64,000 nt of DNA, taken from Leptospira bandrabouensis. GTDB lineage: Bacteria > Spirochaetota > Leptospiria > Leptospirales > Leptospiraceae. Of this stretch, positions 19,757-29,884 are shown in pieces. The position numbers and the translations under genes were made by a program. Where the stretch lies: positions 1 to 64,000 of the forward strand of contig NZ_RQHT01000010.1 in NCBI RefSeq assembly GCF_004770905.1. The letters run 5' to 3'. The notes beneath the pieces were generated by a model that was not told where the DNA came from, did no database searches, and was given only the letters and a program-made list of their open reading frames with translations. The stretch's first letter is position 1, and every line of letters begins with the position of its first letter.

Positions 19757-20059
19757 ATGAAACTAACTTTGCTTTTGGGAACCTTTTTGTTGTTTGGTTT
19801 TGCGATTGAGGCAAATCCTTCGGAGGAATTATCCAAACCTCTTTTACGAGTGTTCCCAAGTTTTAGGCCAGAAGAATGTCAGGACTGGGCCATTCGTCCC
19901 TTTATCTGCAAACAATGTTTACGAGAAGGGAAACGGTACGCTCAATTGATTCGATTTTTTGAAGATGGTCCTTACCGAACTCACGGTTGTTACAAAGAAC
20001 CTGGAGGTTTTGAAAGTATAGAGGAAGAAACAAAAACCGGGAATGCGAATCCCCGGTAG
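19757..20059 (+). CDS. Small secreted protein with four cysteines
   Basis: 100 residues, unrecognised. Signal peptide of about 19 residues ends IEA. The mature part has CQDW, CKQC and a later HGCYKEPGG, giving four cysteines that could form two disulfides in the periplasm. Its last codons contain the hairpin that terminates the convergent lipoprotein gene. Confidence 0.6.
   Translation: MKLTLLLGTFLLFGFAIEANPSEELSKPLLRVFPSFRPEECQDWAIRPFICKQCLREGKRYAQLIRFFEDGPYRTHGCYKEPGGFESIEEETKTGNANPR
20032..20057 (-). terminator. Intrinsic terminator for the minus-strand lipoprotein gene
   Basis: On the minus strand ACCGGG-(10 nt)-CCCGGT is followed by TTTTTG. It begins 13 bases after the stop of the lipoprotein gene at 20071 and lies inside the 3' coding end of the convergent gene. 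Confidence 0.6.
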
Positions 20060-20070
20060 GATCTGTAGAA

Positions 20071-20349
20071 TTATTTTTTTACACAACCCATAATGCCAGC
20101 AAAACCTGGAGCATTTTTCAAACAGTTAGGATCAAATTTTCCTTCCATACACTGATCGATCATTTTTTGTTTACCTTGTTGTAATCCTGCGAGAACTGGT
20201 GCCGCCGCTGGGTTCTTTTTAGCTTCTTCTTCAATTTGAACAAAAGTGCTAGCGAGAGCAGACTCACACTCTTCTTGGGTATACACTTTGGATTTACAAT
20301 TAGCCAAGAAAAGCCCGAGAGAGAGCGCCAAAATAAGGGTTTTTTTCAT
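20071..20349 (-). CDS. Small lipoprotein, Leptospira-specific family
   Basis: 92 residues with lipoprotein signal MKKTLILALSLGLFLANC (Cys18 lipidated). The mature part is helical and has three conserved-looking cysteines (EECESAL, DQCMEGKFDPNCL, GCVKK). It resembles the short leptospiral lipoproteins catalogued as TIGR04454, from memory. Function unknown. A similar Cys/helix style is seen in the exported protein at 45712. Confidence 0.7.
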   Translation of the reverse strand: MKKTLILALSLGLFLANCKSKVYTQEECESALASTFVQIEEEAKKNPAAAPVLAGLQQGKQKMIDQCMEGKFDPNCLKNAPGFAGIMGCVKK

Positions 20350-20414
20350 GAAAAACTCCGATACATAGATTTCATGATAACTTCTTTTTTAGAAAGGGAT
20401 TTGAAAACAAAAAA

Positions 20415-20771
20415 ATGATCCACCATATTGCCATAGGAACTCCCAATCCTTCCCTTTTAGCCGATTTTTACCTTAAAATTCCAGGTTCCAAAAAAATTAA
20501 GGAATTCCATTATGAATCAGGGATTCTGCGTTCTGTTTGGATTCAGTTTGGTTCTATCCTCGTTATGTTAGAAGATGGGGAAAATAAGTCCCCTCGTGCC
20601 CTTGTTTTTTCCTACCAAGAAATGGAAAGATCTAAATGGACTCAATTTTTAAAACAGAACGAAGTCGAAAGCCGAACAGAGTATACTATTTATTTTTTAG
20701 ATCCTGATAAAAATCTTTTAGGAGTGAGTAGTTATCCAGAAAAACTAGAGTTGCAATTAGAAATGAGTTGA
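20415..20771 (+). CDS. VOC (glyoxalase/bleomycin-resistance) fold protein
   Basis: 118 residues. Starts MIHHIAIGTPNPSLLADFY, the usual first strand of a VOC domain with the first metal-ligand His, and ends with IYFLDPDKNLLGVSS where the last ligand (Glu in classic members) is replaced by Leu/Gly context, so the metal site may be changed. Substrate unknown. ATG follows an A-rich stretch; divergent from the small lipoprotein gene. Confidence 0.75.
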   Translation: MIHHIAIGTPNPSLLADFYLKIPGSKKIKEFHYESGILRSVWIQFGSILVMLEDGENKSPRALVFSYQEMERSKWTQFLKQNEVESRTEYTIYFLDPDKNLLGVSSYPEKLELQLEMS

Positions 20772-20827
20772 GAAAACAACTCATTCTACTTAAGGTTAAA
20801 TTCATTTAGGAAAAGTAATCCAAAAGA

Positions 20828-22888
20828 ATGAGCATCAAACAGAAGTTAGCACTAGGTTCTTCCATCATCACCCTATTTTCATTAGGAATTATCCTCTCAC
20901 TAATCTCTTATGTCATATACAAAAATGCAAAAGAAGATGCACTAGAAAATATATCCGTCCTCGCCGACAAAATTTCCCTCGATGTAGGAGATTATTTATC
21001 AGCTCCACTAAGCGAAGCCTATTTATTAAAACAAATCCTTGAAGAACCAAATATTTTGGACCGTGAACGCGTATTCAAAGTATTAAATGTAATGACTGCA
21101 TCCAATGAATCAATCCTTGGAACTTACGTAGTTTTTGAACCAAATGCTTTTGACGGCCGAGACTCTAACTATCGTAATGCGAAATATCATGATAATTCCG
21201 GTAGATTCATCCCTTATGCAGTGAAAGCAAATAACAAAATTATCTTTGAACCTGTGGTTGGATTTGATCTTCCAGAATCCGATTTTTACCAACTTCCAAA
21301 AAAAAATAGAAAACCAGAACTCATTCCTCCCTTTGATTATAAAGTAGATGGTAAAGAAATCACCATGATTTCACTTGTTTACCCTGTCATCAGAAATCAG
21401 AATTTTTTAGGAATTGCGGGAGCAGATGTTTCTTTAGCAACCATTCGGACCTATCTTAAAAATTTAAAAATTTTAGATGGGGCAGTAAAGATTACACTCG
21501 TTGCCAGTAATGGTTATGTTTTATTTAATGGAATCCATCCAGACCAAAAAGATGTGCAGTGGAAGGATGAAGAAGATACATATATTAATTTAGCGATGTC
21601 TTCTAAAGAAAAACAAACTTATTCCGATTCGGAATATTTTCATGTAAGTTTACCAATTCAACTTATAAAAAACACAGCTCCCTGGACACTCCGGGTTTCT
21701 TACCCGCAAGTTCGAATTACAAATGAAATCCAATCCATATTCTGGATCGCTTTAGGACTAGGTGCGATTGGGATACTTTTTTCTACGCTTGCAAATATGG
21801 TTATCTTTCGCAATTTAGTGGATAGACGTTTACAAACATTGATTGGATTTGCCAAAGATGCAGCTAACGGGAATTTATCGCAAGAAATCGTAGATGAAAA
21901 AAAAGATGAGATAGGCCTCCTGGTAGAAGCTGTGGTGGGGATGGTTACGAACATTAGACATATCTTAAGTGTCGCACAAACATCTGGATCAGAACTCACC
22001 GAGACATCCAAATTTATGGAAAACACAATCATTGAACTTTCTGATTTAGCACAAAGCCAAGCTGCCTCTTCTGAAGAAGCCAGTGCCACAGTAGAAGAAC
22101 TCAATGCTTCCTCCGAAACAATTAATTCCAATGTACAACATGCGGTTAATAATTCCAAATCCATTAACAATTCCCTTCACGCCATCCAAATTCTAGTCCA
22201 AAAAATCACCGCCGAAGTAGAGTCCTTTGGAGAAATTGCAGTTGGCGCCAACAAAAAAGCAGAAGAAGGAAGGAATATGGCAGGCCTTACTTCTCAGGCC
22301 ATTGAAGAAATCCAAGAAAAGTCATTAGCCATTACTGAATTTTCTGATGTCATTTCTGATATTTCCGAAAAGACAAGTTTACTTGCGTTAAATGCTGCTA
22401 TTGAAGCCGCAAGGGCTGGTGAATCCGGTCGTGGATTTGCCGTCGTTGCAGAAGAAATTTCGAAATTAGCATCGCAGGCAGCAGAATCTGTTTCGCAGAT
22501 CAATACATTATCAACAGAAGCTTTGGAATCGATTCAAAATGGTGGCAATCAAGTCGCAAACCTTATTGATTTACTTCGTGAGATTATTCGAGAAGTCTCA
22601 GTTATTTTTGATAAGGCCAAAGACATTGTTCCCCTTATCCAGGACCAAAAAACAAAAACGGACCACATTTACACTGAAATCGAAGAAATCACTAACCTTG
22701 TTGAATCCATCCAACAATCAACAGAAGAACAAAAAAGAGCCACTTATGAATTATCCAATATGACCATAAATATTTCGAATGGATCACAAGTGTTATCGGA
22801 ACAATCGGAAACTATGTCTGCGAACTCTCTTCGCATGACAGGAATTAGTTCAAAAATTTCAGAAGTATTACTAAAATTCAATTTATAG
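20828..22888 (+). CDS. Methyl-accepting chemotaxis protein with Cache sensor domain
   Basis: 686 residues in classic order: TM1 (about 10-33), periplasmic dual-Cache sensor (about 35-300, with GRFIPYAVK and [11 protein letters not shown] typical of dCache_1), TM2 (about 303-327), HAMP (about 328-380) and a cytoplasmic coil with the tip [20 protein letters not shown] near residue 510 and [15 protein letters not shown]. It should regulate CheA/flagella. Relatives with this Cache form often sense amino acids or small organic acids. Monocistronic by appearance, starting 57 bases after the VOC gene. Confidence 0.95.
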   Translation: MSIKQKLALGSSIITLFSLGIILSLISYVIYKNAKEDALENISVLADKISLDVGDYLSAPLSEAYLLKQILEEPNILDRERVFKVLNVMTASNESILGTYVVFEPNAFDGRDSNYRNAKYHDNSGRFIPYAVKANNKIIFEPVVGFDLPESDFYQLPKKNRKPELIPPFDYKVDGKEITMISLVYPVIRNQNFLGIAGADVSLATIRTYLKNLKILDGAVKITLVASNGYVLFNGIHPDQKDVQWKDEEDTYINLAMSSKEKQTYSDSEYFHVSLPIQLIKNTAPWTLRVSYPQVRITNEIQSIFWIALGLGAIGILFSTLANMVIFRNLVDRRLQTLIGFAKDAANGNLSQEIVDEKKDEIGLLVEAVVGMVTNIRHILSVAQTSGSELTETSKFMENTIIELSDLAQSQAASSEEASATVEELNASSETINSNVQHAVNNSKSINNSLHAIQILVQKITAEVESFGEIAVGANKKAEEGRNMAGLTSQAIEEIQEKSLAITEFSDVISDISEKTSLLALNAAIEAARAGESGRGFAVVAEEISKLASQAAESVSQINTLSTEALESIQNGGNQVANLIDLLREIIREVSVIFDKAKDIVPLIQDQKTKTDHIYTEIEEITNLVESIQQSTEEQKRATYELSNMTINISNGSQVLSEQSETMSANSLRMTGISSKISEVLLKFNL

Positions 22889-23219
22889 GTATTTTTGGGA
22901 CAAACTTTTTTTAAACTGACTCGCAACGAGTTTTAGGATGGAAAAAGTATAGAAGGAATCTTTCCAAGCGACTGCATTCGCCCAAAGGAGACCACCCGTT
23001 TGGAACTTGGAAAGACTGTGTCTGGTCGGTTTTGCAACAAAGCTTGAGGCGTTATTGCCCAGCCACCTCGCGAGTCAAAAATCTTTTGTTGTAACAACTA
23101 CTATCCAAATAGACCACCTCCTTTGCTTATACCTTAGCTAAGCCTTTTCTAGTACTATCCAGAAATAACGTCAAGAAAACATTTGATCAAAACTAAAAAT
23201 AAAAGAAGATAGTGTAAGT
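22889..23219. other. 331-base intergenic region with potential RNA structure
   Basis: No open frame of note. The stretch 22990-23094 is GC-richer and can fold into two stems: GACCA (22990-22994) with TGGTC (23023-23027) enclosing an AGAC/GTCT hairpin (23013-23023), and TTGCAACAAA (23032-23041) with TTTGTTGTAA (23085-23094) enclosing GAGG/CCTC. It could be a small RNA or a leader of the peptidase gene 125 bases downstream. I see no tRNA signature in it. Confidence 0.35.
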
Positions 23220-24998
23220 ATGGCAAAAGAACAAGAGGAAAAAACCTTAGAAAGTGTAAACCAGTCTAACCTTCTTCAACTGGATTTTGAAGTCTCCATT
23301 TTTGACCTCTTCAAACATTACTTTCAAGTTAGGCTCCGCGTCAAAACACATGAACCAGAAATGACTTTCTGTTTACCTTGTTGGACTCCTGGTTCATACA
23401 TGATCCGAGACTACGCAACCCACTTACATAAGTTCGAAGTGAAAAACTCAAAAACCGATGAACCTGTTTTTTGGGAAATGGTGGATCTACACCGTTGGAA
23501 ATTAAAAAACCTTCCCGACGAATTTGAAATTTCCTATATAATTTATGCATTTGAAGACTTTACTGTCAGGACCAATTATCTAGAAACAGAATTTGGATTT
23601 ATCAACCCACCTGCACTTTTTTTGTATCCCGAAGGAAAACTGGAACAATCTTCTTCTATACAATTCCAAGTTTCTAACCAATTCCCTTTTGTGTATTCCA
23701 GTTTGACTCGCAGCGAAAACGATTCACATCTTTTTTTTGCAGAAAATTTTGACGAACTCTTTGATTCCCCATTTCACTTGAGTAAACAAAATTCTGTATT
23801 TTTTACGGCAGGCACCACCAAACACGAATTACTCATAGAAGGAGATGTAAATTTTGATTTTAAAACCAAGTTAGCCCTCGATCTAAAACGAATTACAGAA
23901 ACTCAAATAGAATGGATGATGGAAAGTCCAAATCCTTATTATTTGTTTGTACTAAATCTTAGTTTACCAGCTTATGGTGGATTGGAACATAAAGCATCAA
24001 GTATCAATTATTTTAATCCAGAACTTATTTCTGATGAAGAGGAGTATAAAAAATTACTCGAACTTCTATCTCATGAATACTTCCACCTTTGGAATATTAA
24101 ACGAATTCGCCCAATAGCACTTGGTCCTTTTGATTATCAGAAACCAAACTTAACTAGAGAGTTATGGATTGCAGAAGGATTTACTAGTTTTTATGATGCC
24201 TATTTTTTGTATCATTCGGGTTTTTTGTCAAAAGAAGATTACTTATCCAAACTCCAATCCGATATATTTGCTTTGGAAGACAACGAAGCTGATTTTTGGA
24301 TGAGCCTTGAAGAGTCTTCCTTTACGGCATGGACAAAGTACTATAAGAGAAATGGTAATAGTCACAATATCACGGTTTCCTATTATACCAAAGGCGGCGT
24401 TATTGCCTTATGTATGAATTTGTTTTTGCTAAAAGAGTCCAAAGAAAGGAAAACTATCCGCCATGTATTCCATAAACTTAACGAAGTTTTCGTAAAAACA
24501 AAAAAGAGAGGATTCACCAAACAAGAGTTCTTTGATACTATCAAGGAAGTCACAGGTGTGGACCTTAAAACAGAATTCAACGAATATTTAGAATCACCAA
24601 AACCAATTCCTATAGACTATTATTTAGATTTCATTGGGATCCAAAGAATTCAAACCGATATGGTGGGAGAAACAGGTTTCAAAACAAAAGAAAAAAACGG
24701 GAACCTTTATATCCAAAAACTCCTTCACAAATCAGATATGGACTCGTTCGATTTAATGTTAGATGACGAAATCCTTGCCATCAACGGGAAACGTGCAACA
24801 TCAAACACCTTACAAAAGTTGGAAAAGAACTTACGGCCCGGCGAAAAATTCCATCTGATCCTTTCCCGTGCCGGGAAAATCAAAGAATCGATGATCACAG
24901 CATCCGGGTATTACAAAACAAAAAAATTTGTGATCGCAGAAGACTGCACAGAAGACAGAAAAGAACTTAGAGAATTTTTCTTAAGGAATATTGTATAA
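23220..24998 (+). CDS. M61-family (glycyl aminopeptidase-like) metallopeptidase with PDZ domain
   Basis: 592 residues. An N-terminal beta domain (about 15-210) precedes the zinc peptidase core with HEYFHLWN near residue 286 (the HExxH site with Tyr-Phe in the middle) and the third ligand in ELWIAEGFTSFYD near 315. A C-terminal PDZ domain (about 480-575: LMLDDEILAINGK) follows. Such enzymes trim N-terminal Gly/Ala from peptides. No signal peptide, so cytoplasmic by sequence. CorA starts on the very next base. Confidence 0.88.
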   Translation: MAKEQEEKTLESVNQSNLLQLDFEVSIFDLFKHYFQVRLRVKTHEPEMTFCLPCWTPGSYMIRDYATHLHKFEVKNSKTDEPVFWEMVDLHRWKLKNLPDEFEISYIIYAFEDFTVRTNYLETEFGFINPPALFLYPEGKLEQSSSIQFQVSNQFPFVYSSLTRSENDSHLFFAENFDELFDSPFHLSKQNSVFFTAGTTKHELLIEGDVNFDFKTKLALDLKRITETQIEWMMESPNPYYLFVLNLSLPAYGGLEHKASSINYFNPELISDEEEYKKLLELLSHEYFHLWNIKRIRPIALGPFDYQKPNLTRELWIAEGFTSFYDAYFLYHSGFLSKEDYLSKLQSDIFALEDNEADFWMSLEESSFTAWTKYYKRNGNSHNITVSYYTKGGVIALCMNLFLLKESKERKTIRHVFHKLNEVFVKTKKRGFTKQEFFDTIKEVTGVDLKTEFNEYLESPKPIPIDYYLDFIGIQRIQTDMVGETGFKTKEKNGNLYIQKLLHKSDMDSFDLMLDDEILAINGKRATSNTLQKLEKNLRPGEKFHLILSRAGKIKESMITASGYYKTKKFVIAEDCTEDRKELREFFLRNIV

Positions 24999-25958
24999 AT
25001 GCCAGCTCTCTTTAATTACATTTTAACTCCCTCCAGTAAAGATGAAGTACTTCTCGATAGACCACTCCCTCTTTCCCATCGGCACCCAAAACATTGGATT
25101 CATATCACGGCGGAGAATGAAGAAAAACTAATGTTCCTTTTTCAAAAACATGATATCCACCAGCTGACAATCGAAGACATTCTAAACCCCAACAGTCGGA
25201 TTAAATTGGAAATTTTTCCAAATTATATTTTTTTTGTTTTTCGTGGTTTTCATTTTGAGAGGAACCAACTCACTCAAAAAAACTTTAACTTCATCTTAAC
25301 TCCAAACCAAATCATTTCTTTGACACTTGATTACCGTGATAGCATCGGTGATATCATTGACCAGTGGAAGGTTAACAATAAAATTCTTTCTCGCGGTTAT
25401 GAGTTTATTGTTCATAAAATTTTAGACATTGAAACAGATCATACACTTGCCATCACACAAAAAATCGAAGAAAGAATTGAACATTTTGAAGAACAAATTT
25501 TTGGGAATGCAAAATCTTTGGATATCAGTAACGTTTATAGTTTGAGAGCAAGCCTACTTTCCATTAAAAAAGGGATGTTACAAAACAAAGAAGTTTTAGA
25601 AGACTTAGAAAAAATCAAAAACAGTTTTTTTAGTGATGAAGCTGATGCATTCTTTCGAGATGTACGTGACCATTCCCTTCGTATATTAGAATTAGTGGAT
25701 AGTAATATCGAATCTATTTCCTCAGCACTTGAGGCTCACATTGCTATCTCCACTCGCAAAACAAATGAAATCATGAAAATCCTTACCATTATGACTGCGA
25801 TCATGTTACCCATGTCACTCGTTGCAGGAATTTATGGAATGAACTTTCGCCATATCCCTACTTTAGAGTGGGAATATGGTTTTATCACAGCACTCGGTGC
25901 CATGGGATTTTTAGGGATTTTGATGTTACTTTACTTTAGGATCAAACGTTGGTATTGA
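24999..25958 (+). CDS. corA: CorA-family magnesium/cobalt transporter
   Basis: 319 residues. A long cytoplasmic domain with coiled helices (KIEERIEHFEEQIF) is followed by two C-terminal TM helices; the first ends in the YGMNF signature (about residues 279-283) and the tail is basic (RIKRWY), as in CorA pentamers. Transports Mg2+ and possibly Co2+ or Ni2+. The ATG directly follows the peptidase stop codon, so translation is coupled. Confidence 0.93.
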   Translation: MPALFNYILTPSSKDEVLLDRPLPLSHRHPKHWIHITAENEEKLMFLFQKHDIHQLTIEDILNPNSRIKLEIFPNYIFFVFRGFHFERNQLTQKNFNFILTPNQIISLTLDYRDSIGDIIDQWKVNNKILSRGYEFIVHKILDIETDHTLAITQKIEERIEHFEEQIFGNAKSLDISNVYSLRASLLSIKKGMLQNKEVLEDLEKIKNSFFSDEADAFFRDVRDHSLRILELVDSNIESISSALEAHIAISTRKTNEIMKILTIMTAIMLPMSLVAGIYGMNFRHIPTLEWEYGFITALGAMGFLGILMLLYFRIKRWY

Positions 25959-25960
25959 TT

Positions 25961-27784
25961 TTAAATCAATCCACGAATTTGAACCAATAATTCAGGGTCT
26001 TCTACGGGCGGATCAATTTCGCCCCTTGTCCACTGATTAAACAACTCCTTCAAACGTTTGTTAAGTGAATCGAATTCGGGAGAATTTGGGAACAAGATGA
26101 TTGAATTTGGTTTCACTGTTTTTCCGGTTGTGGATACAAAAGCAAAATCAGGGATCATTTTCTCTAAGGTCTCAGCAGAAAAAGCAGGATAATTAGAACC
26201 TAACCAATCCACTGACGGCAAACAATTTTTCTGAAAATACGCATCACTCAAAGCAGAAACCAAAGCCCGTTTGAGTTGTTGTTTTTTTTCTTTTTCTAAA
26301 CGTTCTTCCCTTTCCCTTAATTTCTTCTTATAAAAATTTTCCCTACGTTTCTGATACAAAAACTGACGGTCCATCTGCGCATAAGTAAGAATTGATTTCG
26401 CTTTCGCATAACCAGAGTTTACAATGGGAGTCACACCCAAAAAATAAAAAAGTTTATAAAACCAAGGGATGTATTTAAAATACACTGATTGTAAATTTTT
26501 GCCATAGGTTTTCACAAATTCATCATCTTTGAACAAAGGTTTTAATTCTTTTTCATTCAGTTCAATGATGGCTTTTAGATATAAAATATGTTCTGTTGTG
26601 AACCTATAATTTTGGAAAATTAAATGGTTAATGTCTTTGATGTTATTTTGATTATTATTCACAAAGACTGCAATCTTTGCATCTTGATCAAACCATTCGG
26701 CCGAAAGCACTTTTGGATTTTTTCGGAGTAGATCCACAATGATTGTATCGTGTTCGTTATCTTTTTCCAAATTGATCCGAAGTAACCTGGAATCAAAATC
26801 GAACTGGCTATCCAACATTTTCATATAAACTTTTAGGAGCCGGTCCACTTCTCGTTTTTTTTCCAGTTCCGCATACTTGGCAGCCAACTCGGCTACTTTT
26901 CTTAGGTTATGAATCAACGGATAAAATCCGTTTTCTTTCAGGATTTCCTTAAACTCATACAATGTATCTATTTTAGAACGAATTAGATCTATCTCACTAG
27001 GTTCTGCGTTTACACTAGTCACCGGTGTCGTCGAATGAATTCGATCAAATGCCAAACGAATTTCTGTATCAAAGGCCTTTGCCAATGGTTCCACTTTGGT
27101 TACCAAATACTCATTGGCAATTTGCAAAAAGTTTGCCGCTTCTATTTCCGGAATAGTATAAAATCCAACATGAGGAAGGACAATGATTCTAGGATCAGCA
27201 TCAAACTCGTCAACGATCAGTCCTCGAGAACGTTTCAACATATCAGCTGACGGTTGTAAGGGGAACTGCTTTGGGTCCAACAAACGATCCAATTCATCAC
27301 CAGAACCACTTTCTTCATTATAATCAATATCTGCTAATTTGTTTAATACAAGGCGCCAAGTATCTTCTGTTAAGATTCGTTTGGCTTGAATGTATTGAAA
27401 AAAGTGGTCAGTAGATCTTGCTATCAGTAATTTATAAGGTTCTTCCAATGGCATTCCGCCCGGAAGACCTACAAGAAAAGTCACTAAACGTAACTCGCCC
27501 ACATCCGCATCGAACTTAATTTCAAAAAGTTGTGTAGTTAGTCCATAATCTATCAGTTGCCACATGGCATCCATTGCAGTTTCATGATCCATTTTTAGTT
27601 TTTCGAAATTGGAATCGGTAGGACGAAATAGATGACCAGCTTCAATGTTTTCACGCGAACTTTGCACTTCCACTGTCTTCATGATAGACAAAGCTTCTTT
27701 TTGTAAGATGATCCCAGAAGACCTTCCTAACGTTTCTTTCGTTGTTAGTTGCAAAAAATGGTCGTGCGGAGGTGATATTCTCAT
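25961..27784 (-). CDS. Large cytoplasmic protein of unknown function
   Basis: 607 residues, no signal peptide or convincing TM helix, and no family recognised. It is helical and charged, with a basic coiled stretch near 485-515 (REREERLEKEKKQQLKRA). One semi-hydrophobic patch, FKYIPWFYKLFYFLGVTPIV near residue 445, might touch membrane. The start ATG is three bases after the SDR stop; a second possible start is the Met at 27682. It closes the efp-mtnB-SDR-SDR operon and ends two bases from the convergent corA. Confidence 0.65.
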   Translation of the reverse strand: MRISPPHDHFLQLTTKETLGRSSGIILQKEALSIMKTVEVQSSRENIEAGHLFRPTDSNFEKLKMDHETAMDAMWQLIDYGLTTQLFEIKFDADVGELRLVTFLVGLPGGMPLEEPYKLLIARSTDHFFQYIQAKRILTEDTWRLVLNKLADIDYNEESGSGDELDRLLDPKQFPLQPSADMLKRSRGLIVDEFDADPRIIVLPHVGFYTIPEIEAANFLQIANEYLVTKVEPLAKAFDTEIRLAFDRIHSTTPVTSVNAEPSEIDLIRSKIDTLYEFKEILKENGFYPLIHNLRKVAELAAKYAELEKKREVDRLLKVYMKMLDSQFDFDSRLLRINLEKDNEHDTIIVDLLRKNPKVLSAEWFDQDAKIAVFVNNNQNNIKDINHLIFQNYRFTTEHILYLKAIIELNEKELKPLFKDDEFVKTYGKNLQSVYFKYIPWFYKLFYFLGVTPIVNSGYAKAKSILTYAQMDRQFLYQKRRENFYKKKLREREERLEKEKKQQLKRALVSALSDAYFQKNCLPSVDWLGSNYPAFSAETLEKMIPDFAFVSTTGKTVKPNSIILFPNSPEFDSLNKRLKELFNQWTRGEIDPPVEDPELLVQIRGLI

Positions 27785-27787
27785 AAA

Positions 27788-28525
27788 TTAAATGGCAGTG
27801 AGTCCGCCATCGACGGTCCAATTCGATCCAGAAATATATCCAGATTCTTTTTGAAGAAGGAAATTGACCACACGAGCTATTTCGGATGGTTCTGCAATTC
27901 GCCTAACAGGTGTCTGTTCAATAATTTTCGATTTATGATCCGAAACTTGGTCTTCTTGGATTCCCATATTGGTATCGACATAACCTGGGCTCACTGCATT
28001 GGCGGTGATCCCAAACTTCCCCCATTCATCAGCAACAGAACGAATAAAACCAACTAATCCGTGTTTCGATGAAGAATATGCAACCGAATTGGCTGCACCT
28101 ACAATGGATAAAGAGGATGCGATGGCCACGATCCTTCCAAATTGATGAGTTTTAAAAATGGGAAGTAATAACTTAGAAAGTAGGAACAAACTGTTTAGGT
28201 TGATTCTGAAAATAGAATCCCATTCTTCGATGGAAACTTCAGTGATGGGGTGATAAGGCCCACCAAATCCTGCATTATGGACAAGTCCATAGAGGTCTCC
28301 CATTTCGGAACATTCTTGGATGATTTTAGAAAGTCCCCTCTCTACTACAAAAGGGGTTTCCGATAAATCCAGTTCACGATAGGTTTCTTGGAGGATCGGG
28401 GAATTAGGGCGGACTTTGTCCAAATTCCAAACAGAAAAACCTGCTAGGACGAGAGTCCTTACAATTTCCCTTCCAATCCCGCCACTGCCACCTGTCACGA
28501 GAACAATCGATTCCTTGATTTCCAT
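27788..28525 (-). CDS. Short-chain dehydrogenase/reductase
   Basis: 245-residue classical SDR: dinucleotide loop VTGGSGGIGRE (about 10), NAG motif HNAGFGGP (about 88), catalytic YSSSKHG (Tyr/Lys, about 150) with Ser upstream in AIASSLS, and GSNWTVDGG at the end as in FabG-like members. NAD(P)-dependent oxidoreductase; substrate unknown. Starts five bases after a second SDR gene in the mtnB operon. Confidence 0.88.
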   Translation of the reverse strand: MEIKESIVLVTGGSGGIGREIVRTLVLAGFSVWNLDKVRPNSPILQETYRELDLSETPFVVERGLSKIIQECSEMGDLYGLVHNAGFGGPYHPITEVSIEEWDSIFRINLNSLFLLSKLLLPIFKTHQFGRIVAIASSLSIVGAANSVAYSSSKHGLVGFIRSVADEWGKFGITANAVSPGYVDTNMGIQEDQVSDHKSKIIEQTPVRRIAEPSEIARVVNFLLQKESGYISGSNWTVDGGLTAI

Positions 28526-28530
28526 CGGAC

Positions 28531-29265
28531 CTACAAAATTCCTTTTCTTGGGGTAATGGATAAGTCATCCACAAAGATCGATTTAGGCAAGTGGGAAATA
28601 CTCCACAAATACTCGGAAATGTCCGAAATAGAAACCATATCATTCTTGTCAAACTGGGGTCTTGTGTCCCAGATTTCCGTGGCAACTGCCCCTAAGCTCA
28701 CATGGACCACCTTGGTTCCGAATGGTTTCCACTCTTCTCGTAACGCCCTGGCGATTCCAAGAACCGCATGTTTAGAGGCACAATAGGCCGCAGATTCTGG
28801 AAAACCTTGTTTTCCCGCAGTGGATCCTAAAAACACAAAAGTGGCTTGTTGAAAGAAAGGCAAATTTTGCGAAAAATATTTAGATAATAAGAGTAGAGAA
28901 TGGACATTGAGTTGGAAATGGGCTTCGAGATCTTTTTTCTTCAGTAAGTCAATGGTCCCAAAGATTCCGTCACCTAAAGCAAAGTAAACATAAAGTTCTG
29001 TTTGTATGTAGTTAGGTGCAGTAGGTTCTTTTTTAAATCCATATTTCTCTGAAAGTGAAATTTCTAATGTTCTTAGATCCTCTTTTTTTGTGGCATCAAA
29101 AACAAAGGTTCCATTTTCTTTTTTTGAAAATACATTGAGTGGGAGTTCTCCTTTTCGGGAGAATCCATAGAGAGAAACAGATTTGTCTTCTAAAAAACGT
29201 TTGTAAAGCCCTTGTCCAATTCCGGAACCAATTCCAAAAATATAAACTTGGGCTTTCGGTTTCAT
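28531..29265 (-). CDS. SDR-family protein with atypical nucleotide loop
   Basis: 244 residues. The loop is FGIGSGIGQGL rather than TGxxxGIG. FLGSTAGKQGF and YCASKHAVLGIARA supply the Ser-Tyr-Lys catalytic set. Overlaps the mtnB stop by four bases, so translationally coupled. Function unknown; the tie to mtnB hints at metabolism of a methionine-salvage or sugar-like intermediate, which is inference. Confidence 0.8.
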   Translation of the reverse strand: MKPKAQVYIFGIGSGIGQGLYKRFLEDKSVSLYGFSRKGELPLNVFSKKENGTFVFDATKKEDLRTLEISLSEKYGFKKEPTAPNYIQTELYVYFALGDGIFGTIDLLKKKDLEAHFQLNVHSLLLLSKYFSQNLPFFQQATFVFLGSTAGKQGFPESAAYCASKHAVLGIARALREEWKPFGTKVVHVSLGAVATEIWDTRPQFDKNDMVSISDISEYLWSISHLPKSIFVDDLSITPRKGIL

Positions 29266-29882
29266 ATACGTCTAGCCATCACTTGTAATAGAAAATGAAC
29301 AGCTTCCAAGTGTTTGTTGGCTTCCGCTACAGTTTTTCCCCAGACAGTGGGGCCGTGGCCTTCGATGAGAAGAAAGGGAACTTGTGGTTTCCCTTTGGTT
29401 TCCATGTAACGTTTGATTTCCGAAGCAATGGTGGGAACATTTGTATGATTATAAAAAACTGGAAATTTTAAATTTGGTTTTTCATCCCAAATCCCAAAGG
29501 CTTTGATGATTTCGATCGGAGGGAGGGGGATGTCTCGGAAACCCTCTTCTTTTCCAATTCCAAATTCTAAAAGATTAGAATCTAAAGTATGGACATGGAG
29601 AGCAGCCCCCGCATCGTCCATTTTAGAATACACCACCTGATGGATGCTAGTTTCTGCTGAGGGTTTCAGTCCCGCACTCGCAGAAACCAAGGATCCGTCG
29701 TTTACCGAAACACAAACAAAGTCTTTGTCTGTAAGTTCTCCCTTATGTTTTCCAGAGGCAGTAATCCAAAAATTATCTCCATCGCGTGCAGAGAGATTTC
29801 CCGCAGTGGCATACATCCACTGCCTTTCATAATAGGTATGGGAAAGTTTGGTCAGTTCCTGTAAGGAAGAAAGCGAATCCAA
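29262..29882 (-). CDS. mtnB: Methylthioribulose-1-phosphate dehydratase (class II aldolase family)
   Basis: Dehydrates 5-methylthioribulose 1-phosphate in methionine salvage. Class II aldolase fold: TAGNLSARDGDNFWITASGK (about residue 26) and KGELTDKDFVCV are typical of MtnB, with zinc His in ALHVHTLDSN and the C-terminal GHGPTVWG. 206 residues, normal length. The reading frame needs a TTG start two bases after the efp stop; the first internal ATG would cut the core domain. No other salvage gene (mtnA, mtnC, mtnD) is in view. Confidence 0.85.
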   Translation of the reverse strand: MDSLSSLQELTKLSHTYYERQWMYATAGNLSARDGDNFWITASGKHKGELTDKDFVCVSVNDGSLVSASAGLKPSAETSIHQVVYSKMDDAGAALHVHTLDSNLLEFGIGKEEGFRDIPLPPIEIIKAFGIWDEKPNLKFPVFYNHTNVPTIASEIKRYMETKGKPQVPFLLIEGHGPTVWGKTVAEANKHLEAVHFLLQVMARRI

Positions 29883-29884
29883 AT

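Noticed and set aside
22889..23219. Possible tRNA or cobalamin riboswitch in the gene-free stretch
   Set aside because: No T-loop GTTCRA, CCA-like end or B12-box consensus on either strand; kept only as a structured region of unknown type.
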